Assembly: GCA_902563435.1 (NCBI GenBank)
Contig: CACEXE010000003.1
Span: forward strand, 36,671-100,670
Length of the DNA stretch: 64,000 nt
DNA from: an uncultured Pelagibacteraceae bacterium
Lineage (GTDB): Bacteria > Pseudomonadota > Alphaproteobacteria > Pelagibacterales > Pelagibacteraceae
Reading direction: 5' to 3'
Of the stretch, positions 1-9,066 are shown piece after piece (position 1 is the first letter of the stretch; each line of letters begins with the position of its first letter). A program made the position numbers and the translations under genes. Under the pieces are notes generated by a model, which did not search any database, was not told where the DNA came from, and worked only from the letters and a program-made list of their open reading frames with translations.

Positions 1-96
1 ATTACAACTACATCCCTCTTTAAGCATCTCATCAAGCATGTCAAAGATATGACCATGATCAATACCCAATACTCCAAGATTTATAGTTTTAGTCAT
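1..96 (-). CDS. Gfo/Idh/MocA-family oxidoreductase, N-terminus only
   Basis: The window opens inside this gene, so only the first 32 residues are present (start ATG at 96, reading leftwards). They begin MTKTINLGVLGIDHGHIFDM. A hydrophobic beta strand is followed by a GIDHGH turn, a pattern common at the start of Gfo/Idh/MocA NAD(P)-dependent sugar or polyol dehydrogenases. The rest lies outside the window, so substrate and completeness cannot be judged. The 41 bases between it and the next minus-strand gene hold no clear signal. Confidence 0.55.
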   Translation of the reverse strand, partial: MTKTINLGVLGIDHGHIFDMLDEMLKEGCSCN

Positions 97-137
97 AAAC
101 TATTTTAGCAGAATAAAAGTTTTAAATAAGATTTTAA

Positions 138-1457
138 TTATTGGGAAGGGTTATTCTCTACAATAACTGTTTCTGCGGTTTCTACTGGTTTTATCGGGTC
201 TTCGATAGGCTCTGTCGCTGGATTAAGTTCTAAGCCAATAGGTGTTATTGTTGTAGGAAGAGGTGTGAATTGAGAGTCAGGGTTTTCAACAACCTCTCTA
301 ACTTTCATCCTGTAAACTCCATATGCTCCTATTAAACAGTGAAATATAATTAGAAATATAAAGTAACCATTCTCTCCTATAAAATCCATAAACATAGAAC
401 ATAAAAAAGGGCCACTAATTGCACCCATTCCAAAGGTAAATTGTAAACCTGCACCTGCAGCTACAAATTTTTCTTTAGCTATAAAATCATTAGTGTGAGC
501 AAATATTAATGCAAACATAGGAAGACTAAAGAAAGCATATAAACCTGTAAAAATATAAAACCAAAACTTCGAGCTAGCTAAACCTTCAGGTAAATGCATC
601 GTGCCCACTGAAAAAATTGCACATAACGCAAAGAAAGCCGAAGCAAATGTGGAATATACTGTAACTGTTCTTCTGTCATAAATATCTGATAGTTTACCAA
701 TTGGCCATTGCGAAATAGCTCCAGAAATAGCTATTAAAAATGTTACAAAAGAAATTTCAAATATACTAAAATTCATTGACGCTGCATAAACAGCAATTAA
801 AGCAAACATTGCAGAGTGACAAATTCCACATAAAAGTGCACTTACCATTCCAAAAGGAGAGGCCTCATAAAGTTCTTTAATTTTCATTCCAATAATTTTT
901 TTAAATTTTGGAGGTTTTTTCTTAGTTAATAATATTGGAACAAGTGACAACGACATGAATAAAGAAACAAGTATAAATGGCTGAAAATTTTCTGGTTTAC
1001 TGAAGTTTAAAAAAAACATTCCAATTGCCATGGATGCGTAAAGAACGATCATATAAATTGATAAAACACTTCCTCTGTTTTTATTGCTTGCTCGGTCGTT
1101 TAACCAGCTTTCTGCAATTGTATATAAACATACCATTGAAAAACCTGAAGCAATTCTCAATATAAACCATGTAAATGGATTGATTATTATAGAGTGCACT
1201 AAAACAACGATAGAAGCAATTGATGCAAAAGCAGCAAATACTCTTATATGACCAACTCTTGATACTAAAATTGGAACTGTTTTTGCTCCGATAAAATAGC
1301 CTACAAAATATCCTGACAACATAAATCCGGTTGCTGTTAAGCTGAAACTTTCATGAACAGCTCTTACTCCAAGTAAAGAAACTTGAAATCCATGAGCTAT
1401 CATAATTAGACCCATGCCCGTGAATAATGCCCAGGAGTTTTTAAGTATCTTTTCCAT
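138..1457 (-). CDS. MFS transporter, YcaD-like
   Basis: A 439-residue inner-membrane protein with about 12 hydrophobic segments spread over residues 10-395, the size and pattern of a major facilitator superfamily carrier. The segment AESWLNDRA followed by NRGSVLSIYM (about residues 115-136) is typical of the YcaD-like subgroup. A second motif-A-like stretch (GKLSDIYDRR) lies between the two halves. After the last helix there is a polar tail of about 45 residues rich in Pro, Thr and Glu, probably cytoplasmic and disordered. The substrate cannot be read from sequence. It is the last complete gene of a long minus-strand run and lies 49 bases after the DMT transporter gene. Confidence 0.85.
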   Translation of the reverse strand: MEKILKNSWALFTGMGLIMIAHGFQVSLLGVRAVHESFSLTATGFMLSGYFVGYFIGAKTVPILVSRVGHIRVFAAFASIASIVVLVHSIIINPFTWFILRIASGFSMVCLYTIAESWLNDRASNKNRGSVLSIYMIVLYASMAIGMFFLNFSKPENFQPFILVSLFMSLSLVPILLTKKKPPKFKKIIGMKIKELYEASPFGMVSALLCGICHSAMFALIAVYAASMNFSIFEISFVTFLIAISGAISQWPIGKLSDIYDRRTVTVYSTFASAFFALCAIFSVGTMHLPEGLASSKFWFYIFTGLYAFFSLPMFALIFAHTNDFIAKEKFVAAGAGLQFTFGMGAISGPFLCSMFMDFIGENGYFIFLIIFHCLIGAYGVYRMKVREVVENPDSQFTPLPTTITPIGLELNPATEPIEDPIKPVETAETVIVENNPSQ

Positions 1458-1506
1458 AATTTCGCTATCTATGGATGATTTGATATTAAATCAAGAAATT
1501 AATTAA

Positions 1507-2373
1507 TTATTTTTCAGTCTCTCTTAGTTTTATAAATGAGTGGATCCCCAAAGTAATAATGATCACGGCACCTCCGATAATTGTCTCAAGGGTTGGCTGC
1601 TCTTTGACAACTAACCAAACCCAAATTGGACCTATTATCGTTTCTAATAAGAAAAATAGATTTACTTCCTCTGCTGGTATAAATCTTGGTGCGATTGTTA
1701 CTAAAACAAAAGGTAAGGCTACACAAATAATGCACATTACTGGTATGTAAATTTGATCGGTTCCATTTAAATTAAAGTTTTCAACAAAGAAGAAAGCAAA
1801 TACTGCAACTCCTAATTTGCCCATTACAGCAGACGGCAAAAGATCTCTGTCCTTGGCATATCTAATTAGAACCGCATTTACTGCTAATCCTGCAGCTGTA
1901 ACAAATCCCATTATATTCCCAAAAAGATTACCAACTTGTAGCGAGTCGTAAAAAATAAACAAAGCCGCCAAAAATGTGATGAAAATGGCGATCCAAGTCC
2001 CTTTACTAGGCATTTCTTTTAAGAATATTGCCCCAAGTATTGCTGAAAGCATTGGCGCTAAAGCAATCATTATTAACGTATTGGCTACGTTAGTATTTTG
2101 AATAGATACAATGAAAGTGATGTTGCAAATAGAAAAACTAATTGCGTAAAATATACCAACTGTACCAACTTTTAAAAAGGCGTTAATAAAATTTTGCCTA
2201 TAAAATAATAGTAGTCCAATTAAGACTATAAAGAAAGGTATGGCTCCTCTATAAAAAAGCATTCCCCATGTTTCTATGTCTGAAAGCCTGATAAGTAATG
2301 AGTCAGGCGTAATGAACATTACAGCTACGAAGGCTAGTAGTGAACCTTTCTTTTGATCTGATAATTTATTCAA
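1507..2373 (-). CDS. DMT-superfamily (EamA) transporter
   Basis: A membrane protein of about 288 residues with ten hydrophobic helices arranged as two EamA repeats, the usual drug/metabolite transporter architecture. The longest open frame begins with TTG at 2391, 22 bases inside gshB. I prefer the TTG at 2373, whose last two bases are the first two of the gshB stop (CTTGA), with an AAAGG sequence about nine bases upstream. That gives LNKLSDQKKGSLLAF as the N-terminus, a normal EamA beginning. Being coupled to gshB hints at export or import linked to thiol metabolism, but the substrate is unknown. A second EamA protein lies at 55660-56553. Confidence 0.82.
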   Translation of the reverse strand: MNKLSDQKKGSLLAFVAVMFITPDSLLIRLSDIETWGMLFYRGAIPFFIVLIGLLLFYRQNFINAFLKVGTVGIFYAISFSICNITFIVSIQNTNVANTLIMIALAPMLSAILGAIFLKEMPSKGTWIAIFITFLAALFIFYDSLQVGNLFGNIMGFVTAAGLAVNAVLIRYAKDRDLLPSAVMGKLGVAVFAFFFVENFNLNGTDQIYIPVMCIICVALPFVLVTIAPRFIPAEEVNLFFLLETIIGPIWVWLVVKEQPTLETIIGGAVIIITLGIHSFIKLRETEK

Positions 2374-3296
2374 GCTCTTAAACCTTTCCAAAATATCTTA
2401 GCAAGATTGATTTTAGATAGGTCATAGTATGTTTTTAATCCGGTAGGAGACGTTACGTTAATATCTCCATTTAGTTTCTGATCTATGAAGTCAATTCCAG
2501 CAAAATAAATATTATCACTCTTTAACTTTTTTCCAATAATTTTTGAAATTTTTAATTCTTGTCTTGAAAGTTTAGTAAGTTTAGGCACAGCACCTTTGCT
2601 CATATTACTCAAATATGAACCTTTTTTAGGAACTCTTGAGATTGCTCCACATACTTTACCATTAATAATAAAAACTCTCTTATCTCCTTTAAATATATTT
2701 TTTAAGAATTTTTGAAACATTGAATGACCATTTTTATTTAAAAAATTTGTAATAAGTTTTTTATTAAACTTATTTTTAATGAGATGAATTTGATTACCGC
2801 CATATCCATTAATGGGTTTCATAATCATACTTTTATTTTGTTTATAAAATTTCTTAATTTCTTCTATATTATTTGAAAACAAAGTATTAGGCATAAATTT
2901 GATAAAATGTTTTGAATACAACTTTTCTGATACATTTCTGATAGCAGTTGGATTATTTATTACTTTTGCTTTTTTTAAGTCATCTAAAATAAGAGTAGTT
3001 ATTAAATATTCTGAATTAAATGGAGGATCCTGCCTAATTAAAATAAATTTAAGATTTTCTACGTCAATTTTTTGTTTTTTATAAATTTTATAAAATTTTT
3101 TTCTTTCATAATTAAATTTTACAAATACTCCATTTGCATATGTTTTATTTTTGATGATAGATAAATTTGAGGGAGTATAATAAAATATTTTATATCCTAG
3201 TTTCTGAGCTTCATATGCTAAAAATATTGATGTGTCAGAAGATATATTAATTTTATCTAATTTATCACCTTGTATGCCTATTATTTTATTTGTCAT
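2370..3296 (-). CDS. gshB: Glutathione synthetase
   Basis: A 308-residue ATP-grasp ligase that joins gamma-glutamylcysteine to glycine, the second step of glutathione synthesis in the cytoplasm. Visible family features are the N-terminal GIQGD strand, the RQDPPFNSEY segment near residue 90, the KPINGYGGNQIH nucleotide-binding loop, and the C-terminal GIDFIDQKLNGDINVTSPTG block with metal and substrate contacts. The size matches bacterial GshB (about 315). Its start overlaps the end of gshA by 11 bases, so the two are translated together. Confidence 0.93.
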   Translation of the reverse strand: MTNKIIGIQGDKLDKINISSDTSIFLAYEAQKLGYKIFYYTPSNLSIIKNKTYANGVFVKFNYERKKFYKIYKKQKIDVENLKFILIRQDPPFNSEYLITTLILDDLKKAKVINNPTAIRNVSEKLYSKHFIKFMPNTLFSNNIEEIKKFYKQNKSMIMKPINGYGGNQIHLIKNKFNKKLITNFLNKNGHSMFQKFLKNIFKGDKRVFIINGKVCGAISRVPKKGSYLSNMSKGAVPKLTKLSRQELKISKIIGKKLKSDNIYFAGIDFIDQKLNGDINVTSPTGLKTYYDLSKINLAKIFWKGLRA

Positions 3297-4575
3297 ATAA
3301 ATCTTCTAAATTTTGAAATTTAGAGAATTTATTTATAACATGACTGGCGACTGTTTCTTTATTATTGATAATCTTATTTAAGTGTTCCAAGTATTTAGTT
3401 TCGTTTGAACCGCTTTTTCCAATAAAATCTCTCTTTTCTAAGCCTTTTTTGGCAATTTTTAATAAGTTAGAGATCCAATAAATCATATCTTTACCCATTA
3501 AATTTGTATCAAGTCCTTTCATAGGCGCATCTTTATAAGCATTTAACAAATCTTTCTTTTCCCATTTTGAAATAAATTCTAATGCTTCATCTAAATTACC
3601 ATATAAAAGACCAGTAAAAAAAGCAGGACCAGCACAAATACAGTTCCAACCACAAGTATCCATAGATCTTAATTCAATGTATTGTTTTAATCTATTCTCT
3701 GTAAATATAGTACTTAAATGCAATCCAAGATCGTCAATACTTGGTAAAGATTTATTAATTTCTTGAATATTACCATTCATATAATCAGAAAATTTATAAT
3801 TTTTACCAGATAAATATTTATCATCTTTTTTTAAAAACAGTATTGGATAATCCATTACAAAATCAGCATATTTTTCAAAATCAACATTTTCTAAAAAAAT
3901 TTCTGGAAGACCACCTCTTGATGTTTCTTGCCATACTTTTGATCGGTATGATAAATATTTACTATCTTTTTTCTCAACAATTGATGAGTTTGCAAAAAGT
4001 GCAATACTTAATGGAACTAAACTATTTGCTAATTTAAATTTTTTTATAAAGTCATTCTCAGACGTGTAGTCTAGATTTAACTGCGTTCCAGATGTTCTAT
4101 ACATCATATCTAAACTGAGCGACCCACCTTTAGGCATATCCTTTGTCATTACTTCATATCTTTTTTTTGGATTGTTTGGAATTTCAGACAATTTAGATAT
4201 TGGATCAAATCCAGCACTTACTATTTTTAAATCCAATTTTTCAACAACTTGTTTAAGTTCAAACAAATAATTATTAGCTTCAGAGCAAACTTCATGAATA
4301 TTAGTTAATTGAGCACCTGCAAGCTCAATTTGATTACCTGGTTCTAAAGTTATACTCTTATTATTTTTATTTAACGCTATAACATTCTCACCTTCATATG
4401 ATGGTTTCCAACCAAATTCATATAAAATTTTGAAAATCTCTTTAATTGTAGAATAATTAATTCTTTTATTATTCTTCTTGTAGAAAAGAAATTTTTCGTG
4501 CTCAACTCCTATTTTGGTATTAATAGGTTCCTTAATTCCTGATTTAAAATGATCTATTATGTTATCTTTATTCAT
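3286..4575 (-). CDS. gshA: Glutamate-cysteine ligase, GCS2 (plant/alphaproteobacterial) type
   Basis: A 429-residue enzyme catalysing ATP-dependent formation of gamma-glutamylcysteine, the committed step of glutathione synthesis. It matches the plant-type GCS2 family rather than the E. coli GshA family. Seen are the early GVEHEKFLF glutamate-binding strand, LEPGNQIELAGA, MMYRTSGTQLNLDY, and the ELRSMDTCGW...CAGPAFFTGLLYG block near residue 300. It overlaps gshB by 11 bases and lies nine bases after the DUF255 gene, forming a redox-related run on the minus strand. Confidence 0.93.
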   Translation of the reverse strand: MNKDNIIDHFKSGIKEPINTKIGVEHEKFLFYKKNNKRINYSTIKEIFKILYEFGWKPSYEGENVIALNKNNKSITLEPGNQIELAGAQLTNIHEVCSEANNYLFELKQVVEKLDLKIVSAGFDPISKLSEIPNNPKKRYEVMTKDMPKGGSLSLDMMYRTSGTQLNLDYTSENDFIKKFKLANSLVPLSIALFANSSIVEKKDSKYLSYRSKVWQETSRGGLPEIFLENVDFEKYADFVMDYPILFLKKDDKYLSGKNYKFSDYMNGNIQEINKSLPSIDDLGLHLSTIFTENRLKQYIELRSMDTCGWNCICAGPAFFTGLLYGNLDEALEFISKWEKKDLLNAYKDAPMKGLDTNLMGKDMIYWISNLLKIAKKGLEKRDFIGKSGSNETKYLEHLNKIINNKETVASHVINKFSKFQNLEDLYDK

Positions 4576-4584
4576 GTTGATGAT

Positions 4585-6525
4585 TTAATCACTCTTACTT
4601 AGATATTCAACAGCTTCGCTTATGTTAATTAATTTGTTAGAACAAATTTGGTTTTTACATATAATAACACTAGGTTTTGTATCATTATTTAATTGGTAAA
4701 CAAATGTTGCAACGCCTAGATATTCTTTTTGTAAATAAATCTGCATTTCCTTAATAGACTTAGATGTTCCTTGGAATGTGAATGATAAGCTATTATCGCA
4801 AATATCTAGGGTTTTAATAAAGCTAAACATTTGTGAATAATAAGAGTTTAAAACCTGATGAAATGATTTTTTAAGAACCTCATTTCTTTCAGACCATATT
4901 TTATCATTTGTAATTGAATATAATTTATTTGAAATTAGTAGATATACACTATTACCATTTGGTATATTGCTATCGTTCAAGTCTAGTGGACTTGCAAACA
5001 AATCATTATCTTTAATAATATTTTTCTGGAACAGCTGCGTTTCTTTATTAAAGAATAATTCCCAAGTATCATTCATTATTTTTATTGATTTTTCTAAAGC
5101 TTTTTTGTCAGCATTAACTTCATATAGAGTTATCATAAGTAAAGCATAATATACGTAGTCCTCAAGAAAAGTCTCTATTTCTTTATTTTCATAACAATGA
5201 ATAATTTTTTGGTTTAATTTTTTATTTAATATTTCAATTGTTTCTATCGTCTTACTTTTTAAATCTTCATCGTCTAAATTTACTGAAGTTTTGAGAAGAA
5301 CTTGGAGCATATATGCATTTAAATCAGTTTGAGATTTATCGTCAAAAAATGGTTTTATTCTTTTTCTTCTAATATTAAGTAATTTATTTTTTATCTGATC
5401 TAGGCTATTTTTGTCTCCATCAGGTATTAAATTTTTTTCTACCAGGATGTTATTTCCTTCAAAATTACCACTTTCTGAAATTTCATAATTATTTTCTAAA
5501 TATTTAATATCATCCTTTAAAAGATTTTTTAATTCTGTATATGACCAAATATAATATTTTCCTTCAACACCTTCGCTATCAGCGTCATATGCGGAACCAT
5601 ATAATTCTTCTTTGTTTTTAAATTCATTATTAAAATATTGAATTGTTTGTAAAAGTTTATTTTTAAAATAATCATTTTTTGTATTTTGATAAAATTTAGT
5701 CAAGAGATCAATAAATTGTATATTGTCGTAAAGCATTTTTTCAAAGTGAGGTATTATCCATTTTTCATCGACAGCATATCTTGAAATTCCTCCTTCTAGT
5801 TGATCATAAATACCTTTGGAACAAAGATTATTGAGCAAAATTTCAACAGGCTTAAAATAATTTTTATTCTTGGTCTTTAAAAAGAAGTAAAACATTGCAT
5901 CAAATAAATAAAATTGGGGGAACTTCGGTGCTCCTTTGAAACTTCCGTTATTTTCATCTAAATAATTAATAATTTTTTCAACAAATGGCTCCAATGGCTG
6001 ATTTAAAACTGCAGATCTTTGATTAATTTTTGAGAATATCTCTTTAACTTGTGGTGCCTGAGCTAAAATTTTTTCTCTATTTTCATTATAAACATTATGC
6101 ACATTATTTAGGACTTTTTTAAAGTCAGGTCTTCCTTGAATTTCCTTTGGTGGAAAGTAAGTGCCGCCAGTAAAAGGTACACCATTTTCGTCTAAAAACA
6201 TTGATAATGGCCACCCACCTTGTGCTCCAGTTAATATTGATAAGCTTTTTTGAAAGACATAATCTAAATCAGGTCTTTCCTCTCTATCAACTTTAATATT
6301 TATAAACTTTTCGTTCATCAGTTTAGCAGTTTCATCATTTTCAAAACTCTCATGAGCCATAACATGACACCAATGACAACTTGCATATCCAACGCTTAAA
6401 AATATAGGCTTTCTCTCTTTCTTTGCTTTGCCTAAAGTTTCTTTATTCCAAGGAAACCAATCAACTGGATTATCTTTATGTTGTTGAAGATAAGGACTTT
6501 TTTCGTTTTTTAAAATATTAGACAA
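4585..6525 (-). CDS. DUF255 thioredoxin-like protein (YyaL/SPATA20 family)
   Basis: A protein of about 646 residues with an N-terminal thioredoxin-like DUF255 domain and a long C-terminal part expected to form an alpha/alpha barrel. The opening block [20 protein letters not shown] and the redox-type [14 protein letters not shown] motif (C50 and C53 with the start used here) are diagnostic. The biochemical role of this family is not settled. The open frame extends to an ATG at 6579, inside the HD gene. The conserved N-terminus instead fits a TTG at 6525, one base after the HD gene's TAA. The gene precedes gshA, consistent with a thiol-redox role, though that is inference. Confidence 0.85.
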   Translation of the reverse strand: MSNILKNEKSPYLQQHKDNPVDWFPWNKETLGKAKKERKPIFLSVGYASCHWCHVMAHESFENDETAKLMNEKFINIKVDREERPDLDYVFQKSLSILTGAQGGWPLSMFLDENGVPFTGGTYFPPKEIQGRPDFKKVLNNVHNVYNENREKILAQAPQVKEIFSKINQRSAVLNQPLEPFVEKIINYLDENNGSFKGAPKFPQFYLFDAMFYFFLKTKNKNYFKPVEILLNNLCSKGIYDQLEGGISRYAVDEKWIIPHFEKMLYDNIQFIDLLTKFYQNTKNDYFKNKLLQTIQYFNNEFKNKEELYGSAYDADSEGVEGKYYIWSYTELKNLLKDDIKYLENNYEISESGNFEGNNILVEKNLIPDGDKNSLDQIKNKLLNIRRKRIKPFFDDKSQTDLNAYMLQVLLKTSVNLDDEDLKSKTIETIEILNKKLNQKIIHCYENKEIETFLEDYVYYALLMITLYEVNADKKALEKSIKIMNDTWELFFNKETQLFQKNIIKDNDLFASPLDLNDSNIPNGNSVYLLISNKLYSITNDKIWSERNEVLKKSFHQVLNSYYSQMFSFIKTLDICDNSLSFTFQGTSKSIKEMQIYLQKEYLGVATFVYQLNNDTKPSVIICKNQICSNKLINISEAVEYLSKSD

Positions 6526-6526
6526 T

Positions 6527-7084
6527 TTAGTGATGGTAATAAGGTTTTCTAGAAAAAATATTCCTAACCATCGGTTCAAATTCTTTTAAAGTCATTGACT
6601 TATAATTAGGATCAAAAGAAGCCTGATCATAGTTTTCACAAAAATCTATTGTTGCTTGATAATGCTCTGCATCCTTATATTTTTCTCTTGCATTTTTATC
6701 CCCGCCTAAGTGTTCTGCAGAGTAATAGGTTTGAAATAAACCATGATGTAAAATAATCCAGTAAGTTTTTTCTGATACATAAGGTTTAATCACTGATGCA
6801 GCATACTGTGAATGATTCATTGGAGCCAATTCATCTCCAAGATCGTGCAATAATGTGGCTACAACCATTTCTTCGTTTTCACCATTTTTGTATGCTCTTG
6901 TTGCTGCTTGTAATGAATGTTCTAATCTTGTTATCTGATATCCTTCAAGTGTAGTAGTCTGTGAAGCCAAATAATCTAAAATTCTGTCTGCAGTTTTTCT
7001 TTCATATTGACTTTCTAATTTTTCTAAAAGTTGATAGTCGTCTTTAGTACCATTCTTCATTTCTGTAAAACTTACTTTTTTCAT
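6527..7084 (-). CDS. HD-domain protein, PhnZ/TmpB-like oxygenase fold
   Basis: A 185-residue HD-superfamily protein. Likely metal ligands are visible: H56 in [10 protein letters not shown]80-D81 in LLHDLGDE, and H113/H114 in ILHHGLF. The order LEHSLQ-x(n)-LLHDLG resembles the mixed-valent diiron oxygenases PhnZ and TmpB and, more distantly, myo-inositol oxygenase, rather than classic HD phosphohydrolases. The two phosphonate-contacting residues I recall for PhnZ (Tyr24, Glu27) do not align with Tyr and Glu here, so phosphonate cleavage should not be assumed. It sits between purF and the DUF255 gene, with no phosphonate genes nearby. Confidence 0.75.
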   Translation of the reverse strand: MKKVSFTEMKNGTKDDYQLLEKLESQYERKTADRILDYLASQTTTLEGYQITRLEHSLQAATRAYKNGENEEMVVATLLHDLGDELAPMNHSQYAASVIKPYVSEKTYWIILHHGLFQTYYSAEHLGGDKNAREKYKDAEHYQATIDFCENYDQASFDPNYKSMTLKEFEPMVRNIFSRKPYYHH

Positions 7085-7085
7085 T

Positions 7086-8555
7086 TTAATTATTTGATGC
7101 GGTACTCAATAAAGAAAGTTGGGTTACTTTATCTTCGCCAAGCTCATCTATTATTTTTACAGGGTATTCCCCAGTAAAGTGATGATCTGTTAATTGTGGA
7201 TAATTTTCATTTCTTTTTTCAAATCCCATTCCTAAATATAAACCATTCAAACTTAAGAATTTTAGTGATTTTGCTTTAATAAATTCACATATTTCAGCTG
7301 TAGATTTGTTTGCTGCTAAAAGCTCTTTTTTTGTTGGTGTATCAACTCCATAAAAATCAGGAAACTTAATTTCGGGACTTGCTATTCTCACGTGAACTTC
7401 TTTTGCTCCAGAATCGTATAACATCTTCACTATTTTTGACGATGTGGTACCTCTTACTAGTGAGTCATCAACCAAAATAATCCTCTTATTTTTTATTACT
7501 GAGATATTTGGATTCAATTTTAGCTTAACTCCCAAACTTCTAATTTGTTGAGAGGGTTCAATAAAAGTCCTTCCAACATAATGGTTTCGAATTAAACCTA
7601 GGTCGAATTTTAGACCTTTTTCTTCAGCATATCCGAGTGCTGCAGCGTTACCTGAGTCTGGGACAGGCACAACTAAGTCAGCTTCTATTTTGTCCTCTTT
7701 TGCCAATTGTTGTCCAAAATTCTTTCTGTATTCGTATGCAGTTTTACCGTTTAAGATACTGTCTGGTCTAGAAAAATAAATGTATTCAAACACGCATGGT
7801 CTAATTTTTTTTGGAGGAAAAGGTTTAATACTTTTTAATTCATCATTTTCGATGTAAACAATTTCTCCATTTTCTACCTCTCTTACAAATTTTGCTCCAA
7901 TTATATCAAATGCACAAGTTTCAGAAGCAAATACATAGGAATTTTTTAATTTACCAATTACTAATGGTCTAATTCCGTAGGGATCTCTAACACCTATAAG
8001 TGTGTTTTGTGTCATCATTACAAGTGAGTATCCACCTTGAATTTGAAAAATAGCATCAATGATTTTATCAATTGTTTTGTTTCTTTTAGATTTAGCAATT
8101 AATTGAACAATAGTTTCAGTATCTGATGTAGTATAAAATATTGCACCATCTTCAACTAATTTGTTTCTTAGTGTAATTGCATTTGTAAGATTTCCATTAT
8201 GTGCAACACCTATACCTCCTGCATTTGTATCAGCAAAAAAAGGTTGTACATTCCTTAAAGCAGTTCCACCTGTAGTTGAGTAGCGATTATGACCAATTGC
8301 GTATTTTCCAGGAAGTTTTTTTAAAACTTTTTCATCATTAAAATTATCACCAACTAACCCAAATCTTTTTTCTGAATGATATTTTTCTCCATCGTATGAA
8401 ACAATACCACAGCCTTCTTGTCCTCTATGTTGAAGGGCATGTAGGCCTAAAGCTGTAAGGGTAGAAGCATCACTAGAATTGCTTATTCCAAATACTGCAC
8501 ACTCTTCCTTAATCTTGGGATCATATATCTTGAACTTTTTCTTTAGTTTCTTCAT
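7086..8555 (-). CDS. purF: Amidophosphoribosyltransferase
   Basis: A 489-residue enzyme that transfers ammonia from glutamine to PRPP, the first committed step of de novo purine synthesis. After a short basic leader, the catalytic Cys19 lies in EECAVFGIS, so the leader would have to be removed. The N-terminal Ntn glutaminase domain shows HNRYSTTGG and VAHNGNLTN. The C-terminal phosphoribosyltransferase domain shows the PRPP loop IILVDDSLVRGTTS near residue 365. Positions that bind an iron-sulfur cluster in Bacillus PurF are mostly not cysteine here (FPDFYG, PQLTDHHFTG), as I recall for other alphaproteobacteria. The start lies 35 bases inside cvpA. Confidence 0.95.
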   Translation of the reverse strand: MKKLKKKFKIYDPKIKEECAVFGISNSSDASTLTALGLHALQHRGQEGCGIVSYDGEKYHSEKRFGLVGDNFNDEKVLKKLPGKYAIGHNRYSTTGGTALRNVQPFFADTNAGGIGVAHNGNLTNAITLRNKLVEDGAIFYTTSDTETIVQLIAKSKRNKTIDKIIDAIFQIQGGYSLVMMTQNTLIGVRDPYGIRPLVIGKLKNSYVFASETCAFDIIGAKFVREVENGEIVYIENDELKSIKPFPPKKIRPCVFEYIYFSRPDSILNGKTAYEYRKNFGQQLAKEDKIEADLVVPVPDSGNAAALGYAEEKGLKFDLGLIRNHYVGRTFIEPSQQIRSLGVKLKLNPNISVIKNKRIILVDDSLVRGTTSSKIVKMLYDSGAKEVHVRIASPEIKFPDFYGVDTPTKKELLAANKSTAEICEFIKAKSLKFLSLNGLYLGMGFEKRNENYPQLTDHHFTGEYPVKIIDELGEDKVTQLSLLSTASNN

Positions 8556-9063
8556 AATCTTTTTTGTCAGGAAATTCTTTTATAAGGTAGTTGCTACCTT
8601 TTTCAACCCATGCATATGTAAAAGCATCATCTAAATTAATAGGCCATTTTTTGTGGTTATAGATGATATTTATGGTTGTATAAATACATACAACTATAAC
8701 GTAAGCCCTAATAAATCCAAAAAAGAAACCAAAGATTCTATCTAAATTTCCCAATCCAGAGTAGGTGACTGCTCTATTAATTCCTTTATTTATTAATAAA
8801 ATTAAAAATATAATTATTATGAATAATCCTATACCAACCGCAAGATCAAGGACATATTTACTATCAATTATATCTTCGAAGTATGGTTTTACTTTTGGAA
8901 ATAGAAATAGAGTAACAACATAAGCTAGTAGCCATTTAGAGGCTGACAAAATGCTCAACAAAAAACCTTTTTTTGTGCATGTAATCAAAGATAATACAGT
9001 GAAAACTAAGTAGATAATGTCAAAGGTATACAGGTCACTTAAAAATTCTTCTACAACTTCCAT
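8521..9063 (-). CDS. cvpA: CvpA-family membrane protein
   Basis: A 180-residue protein with four to five hydrophobic helices in the first 130 residues (for example YVLDLAVGIGLFIIIIFLILL) and a charged C-terminal tail, matching CvpA, a small membrane protein encoded next to purF in many proteobacteria. The conserved AVTYSGLGNLDRIFGFFFGF segment near residue 105 supports this. Its exact function is unclear; it has been linked to colicin V export and envelope homeostasis. It overlaps purF by 35 bases and lies three bases from the RND exporter gene. Confidence 0.88.
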   Translation of the reverse strand: MEVVEEFLSDLYTFDIIYLVFTVLSLITCTKKGFLLSILSASKWLLAYVVTLFLFPKVKPYFEDIIDSKYVLDLAVGIGLFIIIIFLILLINKGINRAVTYSGLGNLDRIFGFFFGFIRAYVIVVCIYTTINIIYNHKKWPINLDDAFTYAWVEKGSNYLIKEFPDKKDYEETKEKVQDI

Positions 9064-9066
9064 TAA

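Noticed and set aside
7086..8555. Loss of the Fe-S ligands in PurF as a novelty
   Set aside because: The replacing motifs (FPDFYG, TDHHFTG) are, as far as I recall, usual in alphaproteobacterial PurF.
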